Shown piece after piece: positions 38,370 to 46,815 of a stretch of 64,000 bases of DNA (positions within the stretch are counted from its first letter, which is position 1; every line of letters begins with the position of its first letter). This DNA comes from Bosea sp. AS-1. GTDB taxonomy: Bacteria > Pseudomonadota > Alphaproteobacteria > Rhizobiales > Beijerinckiaceae. Location of the stretch: positions 2,080,501 to 2,144,500 of the forward strand of contig NZ_CP022372.1 of assembly GCF_002220095.1 (NCBI RefSeq). Reading direction: 5' to 3'. The notes under the pieces are model-generated. The model was given only the letters and a program-made list of their open reading frames with translations. It made no database searches and had not been told where the DNA came from. The position numbers and the translations under genes were made by a program.

Positions 38370-38792
38370 TCAATCGTCGCGGAAAACGCGTTCGTTGCGC
38401 TCGTGGCGCTCTTGCGCCTCCAGCGAGAGCGTGGCGATCGGGCGGGCCTCGAGACGCTTCAGCGAGATCGGCTCGCCGGTTTCCTCGCAATAGCCGTAGG
38501 AGCCGTCGTCGATGCGGGAGATGGCGGCATCGATCTTGGCGATCAGCTTGCGCTGGCGGTCGCGGGCGCGCAGCTCGATGGCCCGGTCGGTCTCGGAGGA
38601 GGCCCTGTCGGCGATGTCGGGGTGATTCTCGCTTTCGCTCTGGAGGGCGACAAGGGTCTCCTTCGCTTCCTTCAGGATCTCGTCCTTCCAGGCGAGGAGC
38701 TTGCCGCGGAAATACTCACGTTGACGATCGTTCATGAACGGCTCGTCATCGCTCGGCTTGTAGTCCGCATCGAGGATGATCTGCTTCGACAT
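38370..38792 (-). CDS. dksA: RNA polymerase-binding regulator DksA (cysteine-poor form)
   Basis: Binds the RNA polymerase secondary channel and works with ppGpp. 140 residues: N-terminal acidic start (LDADYKPSDDEPFMNDRQRE), the coiled coil with acidic tip (about 35-100, includes DIADRASSETDRAIELRARD) and the C-terminal globular part GSYGYCEETGEPISLKRLEA, then RPIATLSLEAQERHER. Only the first of the four zinc-finger cysteines remains (CEET, then AxxxA in place of CxxC). Cysteine-poor DksA variants are known in alphaproteobacteria. The leader can form a hairpin over the start codon. Confidence 0.95.
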   Translation of the reverse strand: MSKQIILDADYKPSDDEPFMNDRQREYFRGKLLAWKDEILKEAKETLVALQSESENHPDIADRASSETDRAIELRARDRQRKLIAKIDAAISRIDDGSYGYCEETGEPISLKRLEARPIATLSLEAQERHERNERVFRDD

Positions 38793-38828
38793 GGGCGCGC
38801 TCTCTGAGTTGTCTGCTCACGCGCCCAT
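38791..38828 (-). promoter_or_regulatory. Hairpin covering the dksA start codon
   Basis: In the mRNA, ATGGGCGCG (38828-38820) can pair with CGCGCCCAT (38799-38791), a perfect 9-bp stem whose last two bases are the A and U of the dksA start codon. The 20-base loop contains the ribosome-binding AGAGAG (38806-38801). The upstream arm also begins a mini reading frame ATG-GGC-GCG-TGA. This could tune translation; no test is possible here. Confidence 0.5.
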
Positions 38829-39127
38829 CGGCTGTGCCGCGGGAGGGTGAGCCGATTTGGCGCCCTTATAGCGATCCGTTTCAAGCGGAACAATCGCTTC
38901 CGACACGGCTTCAACCACTTCGTGAAGAAGGGCTCCGGGCGGCGAAAATTGCGGGAAAATCGAGGGTTTCAGGCCGCTTTCCGCAGGTTTCAGGCGCCGC
39001 GGCGCCGCCGAGCACGGCCGGAGGCGCGAATCGCGGGCGACAATCGCTGCCGCATGGGGAGCAGATTCGGGAAGCCGTGAACCTTTTGCGTAGGGCGCGG
39101 GCCGTTGTCGCTCAGGCGTCTTGGGCC
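38829..39127. other. Gap between dksA and the MBOAT gene
   Basis: About 300 bp upstream of dksA and downstream of the MBOAT gene, which lie on the same strand. No gene was seen. It holds a direct repeat GGTTTCAGGC (first copy near 38964, second about 22 bp later) and a GGCGCCGCGGCGCC palindrome near 38993. The dksA promoter is presumably here, but no clear -35/-10 could be assigned. Confidence 0.5.
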
Positions 39128-40501
39128 TCAGAACTGGAAGTAGATGAACTCATAATTGGCATCCTCGCCGATCTTGAGCAGGATCACGACGAAGAGCAGG
39201 CCGGTCAGCACGGCAAGCCAGCGCGCCGGTGGCAGCCTGTGGACGAGGTTCCAGGTCGTCGGGCCAATGATCGCGAAAGCGGCAGCCGGCAGCAGCGCGC
39301 GCCATTTGAAGCCGCTTCCCAGCGGGGCGAGGCCGAACAGCCCCTTGTAGATGGCCAGGGCGGCCTCGAAGGTCGAGGCGCGGAACAGCACCCAGCAGAG
39401 CACGACGAAGAGGAAGGTCAGGAGCCAGCCGAGCGGGGCCGGCATCGGCCAGCCGGCGCGGCGCCAGAACAGGGCGACGATTAGCGCCAGCCCGTGCGCG
39501 ACGCCCCAGGCGACGAAGGTGAGGCCGGCACCGTGCCAGAGGCCGCCGAGCGCCATCGTCGCGAAGAGCGCCCAGATCTGGGTGGGCAGGCCGGAGCGCG
39601 AGCCGCCGAGGGGGATGTAGAGATAATCGCGCAGGAAGCGCGACAACGTCATGTGCCAACGCCGCCAGAAGTCCTGGATCGAGAGCGAGCGATAAGGGGC
39701 TTCGAAGTTCTGCGGCAGCACGATACCGAAGAGCAGGGCAAGGCCGAGCGCCATGTCGGTATAGCCGGAGAAGTCGAAATAGATCTGGAAGGTGAAGGCG
39801 AGCGTCCCCTGCCAGGCTTCCATGAGGCTGACGACCTTGCCGGCCGCTGCGGCGGCGAAGACGGGGTTGGCATATTCCGCCAACGGATCGCCGAGCAGCA
39901 CCTTCTTGGCGAGGCCGAAGGTCAGCAGCATCAGGCCCTGCGCGATCCGCTCGGCGGCATCGGGCCGCTGATAGGGGCGCTCGTCGAGCTGGTGCATGAT
40001 CTCGCGCCAGCGCACCAGCGGGCCGGCGAGCACCTGCGGAAAGAAAGCGATGTAGAGCGCGTAGCGGACGAGATCATAGCGTGGCGCCTGCCCGCGCCTC
40101 AGATCCGTCAGGTACATGATATGGTGGAAGGTGAAGAACGAGATGCCGAGCGGCAGGGCGACGTCGAGTTTCGGCGCCGGCAATCCGGGAATCATTCCAG
40201 CCAGATCGGCGAAGAAGTTGAAGTACTTGAACACCGCCAGCACGGCGAGGTTGAGCGCGATGGCAAGCGTGATGAGCCCGCTGGACTTCGTCTTCTGGAA
40301 GGCTTCCGCGATCAGCCAGTTGATGCCGATCGAAAGAATCAGCAGCGGCAGGAAGCGCCAGTCCCAATAGCCATAGAAAGCGAAGGACAGCGCCACCAGC
40401 ACCGGAAGGCGCAGGCGTGGCGCGAAGCGCTCCGCCAGCCAATGCAGGCCGAACGCCAGCGGCAGGAAGGCGAGCAGGAAGACGAAGGAGTTGAAGAGCA
40501 T
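39128..40501 (-). CDS. MBOAT-family membrane O-acyltransferase (AlgI-like)
   Basis: 457 residues, about 10-12 hydrophobic segments. It starts MLFNSFVFLLAFLPLAFGLH, the AlgI-type N-terminus; conserved blocks are FYGYWDWRFL, LPLGISFFTFHHIMYLTDLR, FFPQVLAGPLVR, NFEAPYRSLSIQDFWRRWHM and the catalytic-His region ALGGLWHGAGLTFVAWGVAH. Such proteins transfer acyl groups (often acetyl) onto periplasmic polysaccharides. No DltD/AlgJ-type partner is adjacent, so its acceptor is unknown. Confidence 0.93.
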   Translation of the reverse strand: MLFNSFVFLLAFLPLAFGLHWLAERFAPRLRLPVLVALSFAFYGYWDWRFLPLLILSIGINWLIAEAFQKTKSSGLITLAIALNLAVLAVFKYFNFFADLAGMIPGLPAPKLDVALPLGISFFTFHHIMYLTDLRRGQAPRYDLVRYALYIAFFPQVLAGPLVRWREIMHQLDERPYQRPDAAERIAQGLMLLTFGLAKKVLLGDPLAEYANPVFAAAAAGKVVSLMEAWQGTLAFTFQIYFDFSGYTDMALGLALLFGIVLPQNFEAPYRSLSIQDFWRRWHMTLSRFLRDYLYIPLGGSRSGLPTQIWALFATMALGGLWHGAGLTFVAWGVAHGLALIVALFWRRAGWPMPAPLGWLLTFLFVVLCWVLFRASTFEAALAIYKGLFGLAPLGSGFKWRALLPAAAFAIIGPTTWNLVHRLPPARWLAVLTGLLFVVILLKIGEDANYEFIYFQF

Positions 40502-40624
40502 CGGGCGGGGAAGGGATCAGGGGGCGGGTGCCCCTTAGACCATTCTCCCGCGCAAGTCATGTCGCGGCTGGTCGACGCGGGACGGAGATCCATTTCTGAT
40601 CGAGCGCCGCAGGTCATCGCGATA

Positions 40625-40646
40625 TTCAATCAATCGATTGATTGAA
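40625..40646. promoter_or_regulatory. 22-bp perfect palindrome, putative TetR operator
   Basis: Half-site TTCAATCAATC followed directly by its complement GATTGATTGAA, ending 26 bp before the regulator's ATG at 40673. A perfect uninterrupted palindrome just upstream of a TetR-family gene is the typical autoregulatory site, and it would control the whole exporter operon. Binding is inferred. Confidence 0.8.
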
Positions 40647-40672
40647 GCGCCGATCGAGAGTATCGTCAGCGA

Positions 40673-41332
40673 ATGAAAACCCATTCCGAGAGGGACGCGG
40701 GAACGCGCGATGCCTTGATACGTGCCGGGCTCGAGTTGTTCGGCCGCCATGGTTTCGAGGCGAGCTCGATCCGCGACATCGCCAGGGCTGCCGGCGTCAA
40801 CAGTGCCGGAATCGCCTATCATTTCGGTGGCAAGGACGGGCTGCGCCGGGCCTGTGCGGAAGCCATCGTCGCAACCATGAAGCAGCAGGTGCTCGGGTCT
40901 GGGCCGGTTCCGCCGCTGCCTCCCGATCTTGACCAGGATGCGGCGCTGGAGATCATCCTGGCCGTCGTCAGCCGTGTGACGGCCTTCGCCGCCCGCGCGC
41001 CCGAGAGCGAGGCCATCGCCCGCTTCGTCGTGCGCGAGATGATGGAGCCAACCCCGGCCTTCGAGCTGCTCTACGAGGGCATGGTCGGGCCGGTCCATGG
41101 CCGGCTCTGCGTCTTGTGGGCGGCTGCGACCGGCATGGAGGCGGAGGCGCCGGAGACCAGGCTCTCGGTCTTCGCCATGATCGGGCAGGTGCTTTATTTC
41201 CGGCTCGCGCGCCCGGCCGTGATGCGGCGCATGGGCTGGCAGGCGATCGGTGCAGCCGAGAGCGAAGCCATTGCGGGCATCATTCGCGCTGCCGTCGCCG
41301 CTTCCGTCCTCGCAGCACGGGGAGAAACCTGA
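40673..41332 (+). CDS. TetR-family regulator, CecR (YbiH)-like
   Basis: 219 residues. N-terminal HTH: TRDALIRAGLELFGRHGFEA, SSIRDIARAAGVNSAGIAYH, FGGKDGLRRACAEAI. The C-terminal half matches the CecR/DUF1956 type (ARFVVREMMEPTPAFELLYE, GMVGPVHGRLCVLW). In Escherichia coli CecR controls the ybhGFSR exporter genes; here the downstream genes are of the same kinds, and the stop overlaps the next start (TGATG). A palindromic operator lies upstream. Confidence 0.92.
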   Translation: MKTHSERDAGTRDALIRAGLELFGRHGFEASSIRDIARAAGVNSAGIAYHFGGKDGLRRACAEAIVATMKQQVLGSGPVPPLPPDLDQDAALEIILAVVSRVTAFAARAPESEAIARFVVREMMEPTPAFELLYEGMVGPVHGRLCVLWAAATGMEAEAPETRLSVFAMIGQVLYFRLARPAVMRRMGWQAIGAAESEAIAGIIRAAVAASVLAARGET

Positions 41333-42291
41333 TGATCCTCGGTTTTCTCTGCTCGTTCGGCTTGATCGCGGCGAGCTTTTCCGCCTGCGGGACGGATACG
41401 TTGCGGATCGCCGGCTATGTCGAAGGCGAATATGTGCGGCTCGGCCCGATCGATTCCGCACGGATCGAGCGCATCGAGGTGCGCCGTGGCGACAAGGTCG
41501 AGGCCGGTAAGGTCGTTGCCGTGCTGGAAAAGACCGACGCCGAGAACAGCGTCGCCGAAAGCGAGGCGCGGCTCGTGCAGGCGCAGGCGCAGCTCGATAA
41601 TCTGCGCATCGGCAAGCGGCCGGAGGAGATCGCGGTGATCGAGGCGAGCCTCGCTTCGGCCAAGGCGCAGGAACGCGAGGCCGATCGGGCGCTCGATCGC
41701 CGCCAGGATCTGTTCCGGCGCGGGGTCTCGACACAGGCCGATCTCGACCAGGCCCTGACGGCGCGCGACGTCGCCGGCGCACGGGTACGGGAGATCGCCG
41801 CCAATCTCGGCGTCGCGCGGCTGGCGGCGCGGCCAGACGAGATCAAGGCGAGCGAGAACGCGGTCGAGCAGGCGAAGGCAGCGCTGGCGCAGGCGCGCTG
41901 GCGGCTGTCGCAGCGCGCGCTGGTCGCGCCCTCGGCCGGCCGGATCAGCGACGTGCTGCGCCGTGTCGGCGAGCTCGCCGGGCCGAGCGCGCCGGTGCTG
42001 CTGATGCTGCCGGACGGTGCGGCCAAGCTGATGCTCTACGTGCCGGAAGCGTGGATCTCCGGCGTGAAACCCGGCATGCAGCTGCAGGTCCGCTGCGACG
42101 GCTGCGCGCCGGGGCTGAGCGCGACCGTGACCTATGTTTCGCCGGAGCCCGAGTTCACGCCGCCGGTGATCTATTCGGCGCAGACGCGCCAGAAGCTGGT
42201 CTATCTGGTCGAGGCCCGGCCGGACGGCGGAACGCAGTCGCCGCTCCAGCCGGGGCAGATCGTCGATGCGATGCTGCGAGGCCAGCGGTGA
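41332..42291 (+). CDS. HlyD-type membrane fusion protein (YbhG-like)
   Basis: Periplasmic adaptor of the exporter. 319 residues. The N-terminus MILGFLCSFGLIAASFSACG has a lipobox-like end. Then a biotinyl-lipoyl half (RIERIEVRRGDKVEAGKVVA), a coiled coil (about 70-195, AESEARLVQAQAQLDNLRIG and LDRRQDLFRRGVSTQADLDQ), the second lipoyl half (ALVAPSAGRISDVLRRVGEL) and a beta-barrel domain. The start overlaps the regulator's stop. No outer-membrane TolC partner is nearby. Confidence 0.93.
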   Translation: MILGFLCSFGLIAASFSACGTDTLRIAGYVEGEYVRLGPIDSARIERIEVRRGDKVEAGKVVAVLEKTDAENSVAESEARLVQAQAQLDNLRIGKRPEEIAVIEASLASAKAQEREADRALDRRQDLFRRGVSTQADLDQALTARDVAGARVREIAANLGVARLAARPDEIKASENAVEQAKAALAQARWRLSQRALVAPSAGRISDVLRRVGELAGPSAPVLLMLPDGAAKLMLYVPEAWISGVKPGMQLQVRCDGCAPGLSATVTYVSPEPEFTPPVIYSAQTRQKLVYLVEARPDGGTQSPLQPGQIVDAMLRGQR

Positions 42292-43214
42292 GCGCGCCGC
42301 TCGCCATCGATGTGCACGGCATGACCAAGCGCTTCGGCAAGCGCACGGTGGTCGATGATGTCGATCTCGCGGTGGCGGCGGGCGAGATCGTCGGCTTCCT
42401 CGGCCCCAACGGCTCGGGCAAGACGACGACGATCCGGATGATCTGTGGGTTGCTCAGGCCCGATGCCGGGGAGGGCACGGTGCTCGGCCTGGATGTCCGC
42501 ACGCAGAGCGCGGAGATCAAGCGCCAGGTCGGCTACATGACGCAGCGCTTCTCCTTCTATGAAGACCTGACCATTGCCGAGAACCTGACCTTCGTGGCGC
42601 GGCTTTACGAGCTCGACCCGGTCGAGGAGGCGGTGGCGAAGACCCTGGACGGGCTCGGCCTGACCTCGCGCAAGGACCAGCTTGCCGGCACGCTCTCCGG
42701 CGGCTGGAAGCAGCGGCTCGCGCTCGCCGCCTGCATCATGCACCAACCCAAGCTCCTGCTGCTGGACGAGCCGACCGCCGGCGTCGATCCGAAGGCGCGA
42801 CGTGAGTTCTGGGACGAGATCCATCGCCTTGCCGGGGACGGGCTCACCGTGCTGGTTTCGACCCACTACATGGACGAGGCCGAGCGCTGTCACCGCATCG
42901 GCTACATCGCCTACGGTCGCATGCTGGCGACCGGGACGGTCGAGGAGGTGGTCCGTGGCTCCGGTCTCGTGACCTTCGTCGTCCACGGCACGCTGAAACC
43001 CGCCCAGATCCGGGCATTGGAGGCGACCGAGGGCGTCGAGCAGGTCGCCCCCTTCGGCGCGACGTTGCATGTCGTAGGCACCGACCGAGGCAAGCTGGAG
43101 GCGGCGCTCGAGCCCCTGACGCGCGAAGCCGGCATCAAGGTCGAGCCGGGCGAGACCAGCCTCGAGGACGTCTTCATCAAGTTCATGACCGGTGCGCAGG
43201 AGCGGGCGGCATGA
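42288..43214 (+). CDS. ABC exporter ATPase, single-domain YbhF-like
   Basis: 308 residues from a GTG overlapping the previous stop. Walker A GPNGSGKTTT, Q-loop VGYMTQRFSFYEDLT, signature LSGGWKQRLALAACI, Walker B KLLLLDEPTAGVDP and H-loop VLVSTHYMDEAERC are all present. The C-terminal ~80 residues form the DrrA-like domain (ETSLEDVFIKFM). Escherichia coli YbhF has two fused ATPase domains (~580 residues); this one has one and would act as a homodimer. Confidence 0.94.
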   Translation: MSAPLAIDVHGMTKRFGKRTVVDDVDLAVAAGEIVGFLGPNGSGKTTTIRMICGLLRPDAGEGTVLGLDVRTQSAEIKRQVGYMTQRFSFYEDLTIAENLTFVARLYELDPVEEAVAKTLDGLGLTSRKDQLAGTLSGGWKQRLALAACIMHQPKLLLLDEPTAGVDPKARREFWDEIHRLAGDGLTVLVSTHYMDEAERCHRIGYIAYGRMLATGTVEEVVRGSGLVTFVVHGTLKPAQIRALEATEGVEQVAPFGATLHVVGTDRGKLEAALEPLTREAGIKVEPGETSLEDVFIKFMTGAQERAA

Positions 43215-44353
43215 TCGCGCTGTTCTCCACCCGCCGGCTCGGCGCCATGCTGGCCAAGGAATTCGTGCAGATGCGGCGCGACCGCATCACCTTCGCGATG
43301 ATGCTGGCGGTGCCGATCGTCCAGCTCCTGCTCTTCGGCTACGCGATCAACAACGATCCGCGCGGGCTGCCGGCGGCGATTTTGGCGCTCGGGCAGGACC
43401 CCTATACCCGCGCCGTGGTCTCCGCGCTGGAGGTTTCGAACTATTACCGTTTCGGCGAGCGGCCGCAGAGCGCGGCCGAGGCCGAAAGCCTGATGGCGAA
43501 GGGCGAGATCTCCTTCCTCGTCACCATTCCCAGCGATTTCGGCGCTCGCGTCGAGCGGGCGGACCGGCCGCGCATCCTGGTCGAGGCTGACGCGACCGAT
43601 CCGGCGGCGGCAAGCGGCGCCGTCTCGGCGCTGGGCACCATCGCGAGCCGGGCTCTGCTGCGCGCGCAGGGACGTGAGCCTGTGACCGATCCCGCTGGCG
43701 CCAGCGGCGACAGTCTCTCCTTCGTCGTCCACCGGCGCTACAACCCGGAGAACATCACCCAGTACAACATTGTGCCGGGCCTCCTCGGCGTCATCCTGCA
43801 GATGACCATGGTGATGATGACGGCGATGGCTCTGACCCGCGAGATCGAGCGCGGCACCATGGAGAATTTGCTCGCCATGCCGGCGACGGCCGGCGAGATC
43901 ATGCTCGGCAAGGTGCTGCCTTATCTCGCGGTCGGCGCCGTGCAGGTGGTGATCGTGCTGGGGGCGGCGAAATTGCTCTTCGCCGTGCCTTTCCTTGGCG
44001 GGCTCGGCCTGCTGCTTTCCTGCGTGCTGATCTTCGTGCTGGCACTGGTGCTGCTGGGCTACACGATCTCGACGATGGCGCGCACGCAGCTCCAGGCGAT
44101 GCAACTCACCTTCTTCTTCTTCCTGCCCTCGTTGATGCTGTCTGGCTTCATGTTCCCCTTCGCCGGCATGCCGGGCTGGGCGCAGGCGCTGGGCGAATTG
44201 TTCCCGCTGACGCATTTCCTGCGGATCATCCGCGCGATCATGTTAAAGGGCGCCGATCTCGGGGATATCGGCGACGAGGTTTTCTATCTGAGCCTGTTCG
44301 TGCCGGTCTTCGCAGGCGTCGCACTGCTGCGCTTCCGGAGCACGCTGGACTAG
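43211..44353 (+). CDS. ABC-2 type permease (YbhS/YbhR-like)
   Basis: 380 residues, starting within the ATPase stop (ATGA). It has an N-terminal helix (MLAVPIVQLLLFGYAIN), a large periplasmic domain (about 50-175, beginning NDPRGLPAAILALGQDPYTR), then five membrane helices including NIVPGLLGVILQMTMVMMTA and the conserved ALTREIERGTMENLLAMP. The C-terminus reads GMPGWAQALGELFPLTHFLR. The related enteric system uses two different permeases; only one gene is seen here, suggesting a homodimer. Confidence 0.92.
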   Translation: MIALFSTRRLGAMLAKEFVQMRRDRITFAMMLAVPIVQLLLFGYAINNDPRGLPAAILALGQDPYTRAVVSALEVSNYYRFGERPQSAAEAESLMAKGEISFLVTIPSDFGARVERADRPRILVEADATDPAAASGAVSALGTIASRALLRAQGREPVTDPAGASGDSLSFVVHRRYNPENITQYNIVPGLLGVILQMTMVMMTAMALTREIERGTMENLLAMPATAGEIMLGKVLPYLAVGAVQVVIVLGAAKLLFAVPFLGGLGLLLSCVLIFVLALVLLGYTISTMARTQLQAMQLTFFFFLPSLMLSGFMFPFAGMPGWAQALGELFPLTHFLRIIRAIMLKGADLGDIGDEVFYLSLFVPVFAGVALLRFRSTLD

Positions 44354-44365
44354 GATCGCGGGCCC

Positions 44366-45895
44366 TCAGAGCGGGATGTTGTCGTGCTTCCTCCACGGCC
44401 GCTCGACGCTCTTGGTGCGCAGCATGGCGAGCGCCCGGGCGATGCGGCGGCGGGTCGAGTGGGGCATGATGACTTCGTCGATATAGCCTCGCTCGGCCGC
44501 GACGAAGGGCGACATGAAGCGGTCCTCATATTCCCTGGTCTGGCGCGCGATGGTCTCGGCGTCGCCGCCGCGGAAGATGATCTCAACCGCGCCCTTGGCG
44601 CCCATCACCGCGATCTGCGCCGTCGGCCAGGCATAGTTCACATCGGCGCCGATGTGCTTGGAGGCCATCACGTCATAAGCGCCGCCGAAGGCTTTTCGCG
44701 TGATGATCGTGACCAGCGGCACGGTGCATTCGCTGTAGGCGAAGAGCAGCTTGGCGCCGTGCTTGATCAGGCCGCCATATTCCTGCGCGGTGCCCGGCAG
44801 GAAGCCGGGAACGTCGACGAAGGTGACGATCGGGATCTCGAAGGCGTCGCAATAGCGCACGAAGCGGGCGGCCTTGCGCGAAGCATCGGAGTCGAGCACG
44901 CCGGCCAGTACCATCGGCTGGTTGGCGACGATGCCGACGGTGCGGCCCTCGATGCGCGCGAAGCCGGTGACGATGTTCTTCGCGTAGGCTTCCTGAATCT
45001 CGAAGAAGTCGCCCTCGTCGACCGTCTTCAGGATCAGCTCCTTGATGTCGTAGGGCTTGTTCGGATTGTCCGGGACGAGCGTGTCGAGGCTGGTATCGAC
45101 ACGGTCCGGCACGTCGAAGCTCGGCCATTCGGGCACGCCGACGGTGTTGTTGGCGGGCAGGAAATCGAGCAGGCGGCGCACCTGCAAGAGCGCCTCGACG
45201 TCGTTCTCGAAGGAGCCGTCGGCGACAGAGGACTTCGAGGTGTGAACCTTGGCGCCGCCGAGCTCCTCGGAGGTGACGGTCTCGTTGGTGACGGTCTTCA
45301 CCACCTCAGGGCCGGTGACGAACATGTAGCTCGTGTCGCGGACCATGAAGATGAAGTCGGTCATCGCCGGAGAGTAGACGTCGCCGCCGGCACAGGGACC
45401 CATGATCACGGAGATCTGCGGGATCACACCCGAGGCTTGCACGTTCCGCTTGAAGACCTCGCCATAGCCGCCGAGCGCCGCAACACCCTCCTGGATACGG
45501 GCGCCGCCGGCATCGAACAGGCCGACGATGGGCGCGCGCATCTTCAGCGCCATGTCCTGGATCTTGATGATCTTCTGGGCATGGGTCTCGGAGAGCGAGC
45601 CGCCGAAGACGGTGAAGTCCTTGGAGAAGACGAAGACGGTGCGGCCATTGACCGTGCCCCAGCCGGTGACGACGCCGTCGCCGGGGATCTTCTCGGCCTT
45701 GTCCATGCCGAAATCCACGGCACGGTGCTGAACGAACATGTCGAACTCCTCGAAGGAGTCCTTGTCGAGCAGCAGCTCGATGCGCTCGCGGGCTGTCAAC
45801 TTGCCGCGCTTGTGCTGCGCTTCGATGCGCCGCTCGCCGCCACCCTTGCGGGCGCCCTCGCGGCGCGCTTCGAGCTGTTCGAGAATGTCCTTCAT
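44366..45895 (-). CDS. pccB: Propionyl-CoA carboxylase beta subunit (carboxyltransferase)
   Basis: Transfers carboxyl from biotin to propionyl-CoA, giving methylmalonyl-CoA. 509 residues, the normal length. N-terminal [20 protein letters not shown], oxyanion regions [20 protein letters not shown] and [20 protein letters not shown], and the C-terminal half with [20 protein letters not shown] and [21 protein letters not shown]-terminus [15 protein letters not shown] matches PccB of alphaproteobacteria. The biotin-carrying alpha subunit is not in the window. It lies convergent with the ABC permease; the ATP12 chaperone is upstream on the same strand. Confidence 0.95.
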   Translation of the reverse strand: MKDILEQLEARREGARKGGGERRIEAQHKRGKLTARERIELLLDKDSFEEFDMFVQHRAVDFGMDKAEKIPGDGVVTGWGTVNGRTVFVFSKDFTVFGGSLSETHAQKIIKIQDMALKMRAPIVGLFDAGGARIQEGVAALGGYGEVFKRNVQASGVIPQISVIMGPCAGGDVYSPAMTDFIFMVRDTSYMFVTGPEVVKTVTNETVTSEELGGAKVHTSKSSVADGSFENDVEALLQVRRLLDFLPANNTVGVPEWPSFDVPDRVDTSLDTLVPDNPNKPYDIKELILKTVDEGDFFEIQEAYAKNIVTGFARIEGRTVGIVANQPMVLAGVLDSDASRKAARFVRYCDAFEIPIVTFVDVPGFLPGTAQEYGGLIKHGAKLLFAYSECTVPLVTIITRKAFGGAYDVMASKHIGADVNYAWPTAQIAVMGAKGAVEIIFRGGDAETIARQTREYEDRFMSPFVAAERGYIDEVIMPHSTRRRIARALAMLRTKSVERPWRKHDNIPL

Positions 45896-45984
45896 GGCGG
45901 GATCCCGGAGCCGACGAAATGGTCGGCATCCGGCTTAAGGGGCAGCGGCGCGGGAGTCTACGCCTCGCAGCATCCGGCTTTTGG

Positions 45985-46773
45985 CTAGCCGTATGCGAGC
46001 AACAGCACGGCCGCATCGAATTCCTGGCGGCGGATGCTGCGGCGCTCGGCAGCTTCCTCATCCTGGCCCCAGACGGAAATCTGGTAGTCCTCGTCGAGAT
46101 GGGCCGCATCCCAGGTGGCGTCTGGCCCGATCAGCCGGTTGGCGAGCGCGAGCATCAAGATCGCGGAACCGGTCAGCGTCATGACATTGTGTGCCCCCGC
46201 GAGGGCGAGAGGGGCGGGAATGGCATCGACCTTCCGAGCGAAGGCCGCCAGCGTATCAATGGGCTGTTCGGCGAAGACCACGCCCTCCGAGAGCACGAAG
46301 CGAGCGCCGATCAGTGCTTCGACCTCGCGCAGAATGGGCTGCCAGACGGCATCCTGCCGCGCGACCAGCTCTGCCGGCTCCCCGGCGCGATAGCAGAGCG
46401 CATCGGATGCGGCGTAACGGACGATCTCGGCGCGAACCGCCGCTTCCTGATCGACGACGCCGTCGAGTGCCGAGTTGACGAGCCGGGTGAGCGGCATCCG
46501 GGCCGGGTCGATGCGCTCGGCCTGCGCGTGCCATTCGGCCGCAAGCGCCTCGGCAACGTCGCGCACGCCGACGGCGAGCGGCCTGCGCGCGGGGGTGCGG
46601 GCAGTGCGCCCGTCGAGCGCGACATGGAAGAGGCCATCGCGCTCCAGCACGCCGGCTTCCTTGTAAAAGCGGGCGGGCAGGGGATTGCGCATCGCCTGCT
46701 GGGCGGCTGCGACGGGGTCGGGCTGGCTCGCGCCCGGCGAGCCGAAGCGGGCAAGGAAATCGTCCGTGGACAT
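45985..46773 (-). CDS. ATP12-family F1-ATPase assembly chaperone
   Basis: 262 residues. Typical ATP12 segments are ARFYKEAGVLERDGLFHVAL, DGRTARTPARRPLAV, AEWHAQAERIDPARMPLTRL and SDALCYRAGEPAELVARQDA. In mitochondria ATP12 binds the F1 alpha subunit before assembly; the alphaproteobacterial homologue is thought to do the same. It lies 89 bp upstream of pccB on the same strand. It has no signal, so it is cytoplasmic. Confidence 0.94.
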   Translation of the reverse strand: MSTDDFLARFGSPGASQPDPVAAAQQAMRNPLPARFYKEAGVLERDGLFHVALDGRTARTPARRPLAVGVRDVAEALAAEWHAQAERIDPARMPLTRLVNSALDGVVDQEAAVRAEIVRYAASDALCYRAGEPAELVARQDAVWQPILREVEALIGARFVLSEGVVFAEQPIDTLAAFARKVDAIPAPLALAGAHNVMTLTGSAILMLALANRLIGPDATWDAAHLDEDYQISVWGQDEEAAERRSIRRQEFDAAVLLLAYG

Positions 46774-46815
46774 GCCCGCTGACTTAACTCATTTCGGGCA
46801 GCGGAAACAGCTTTC

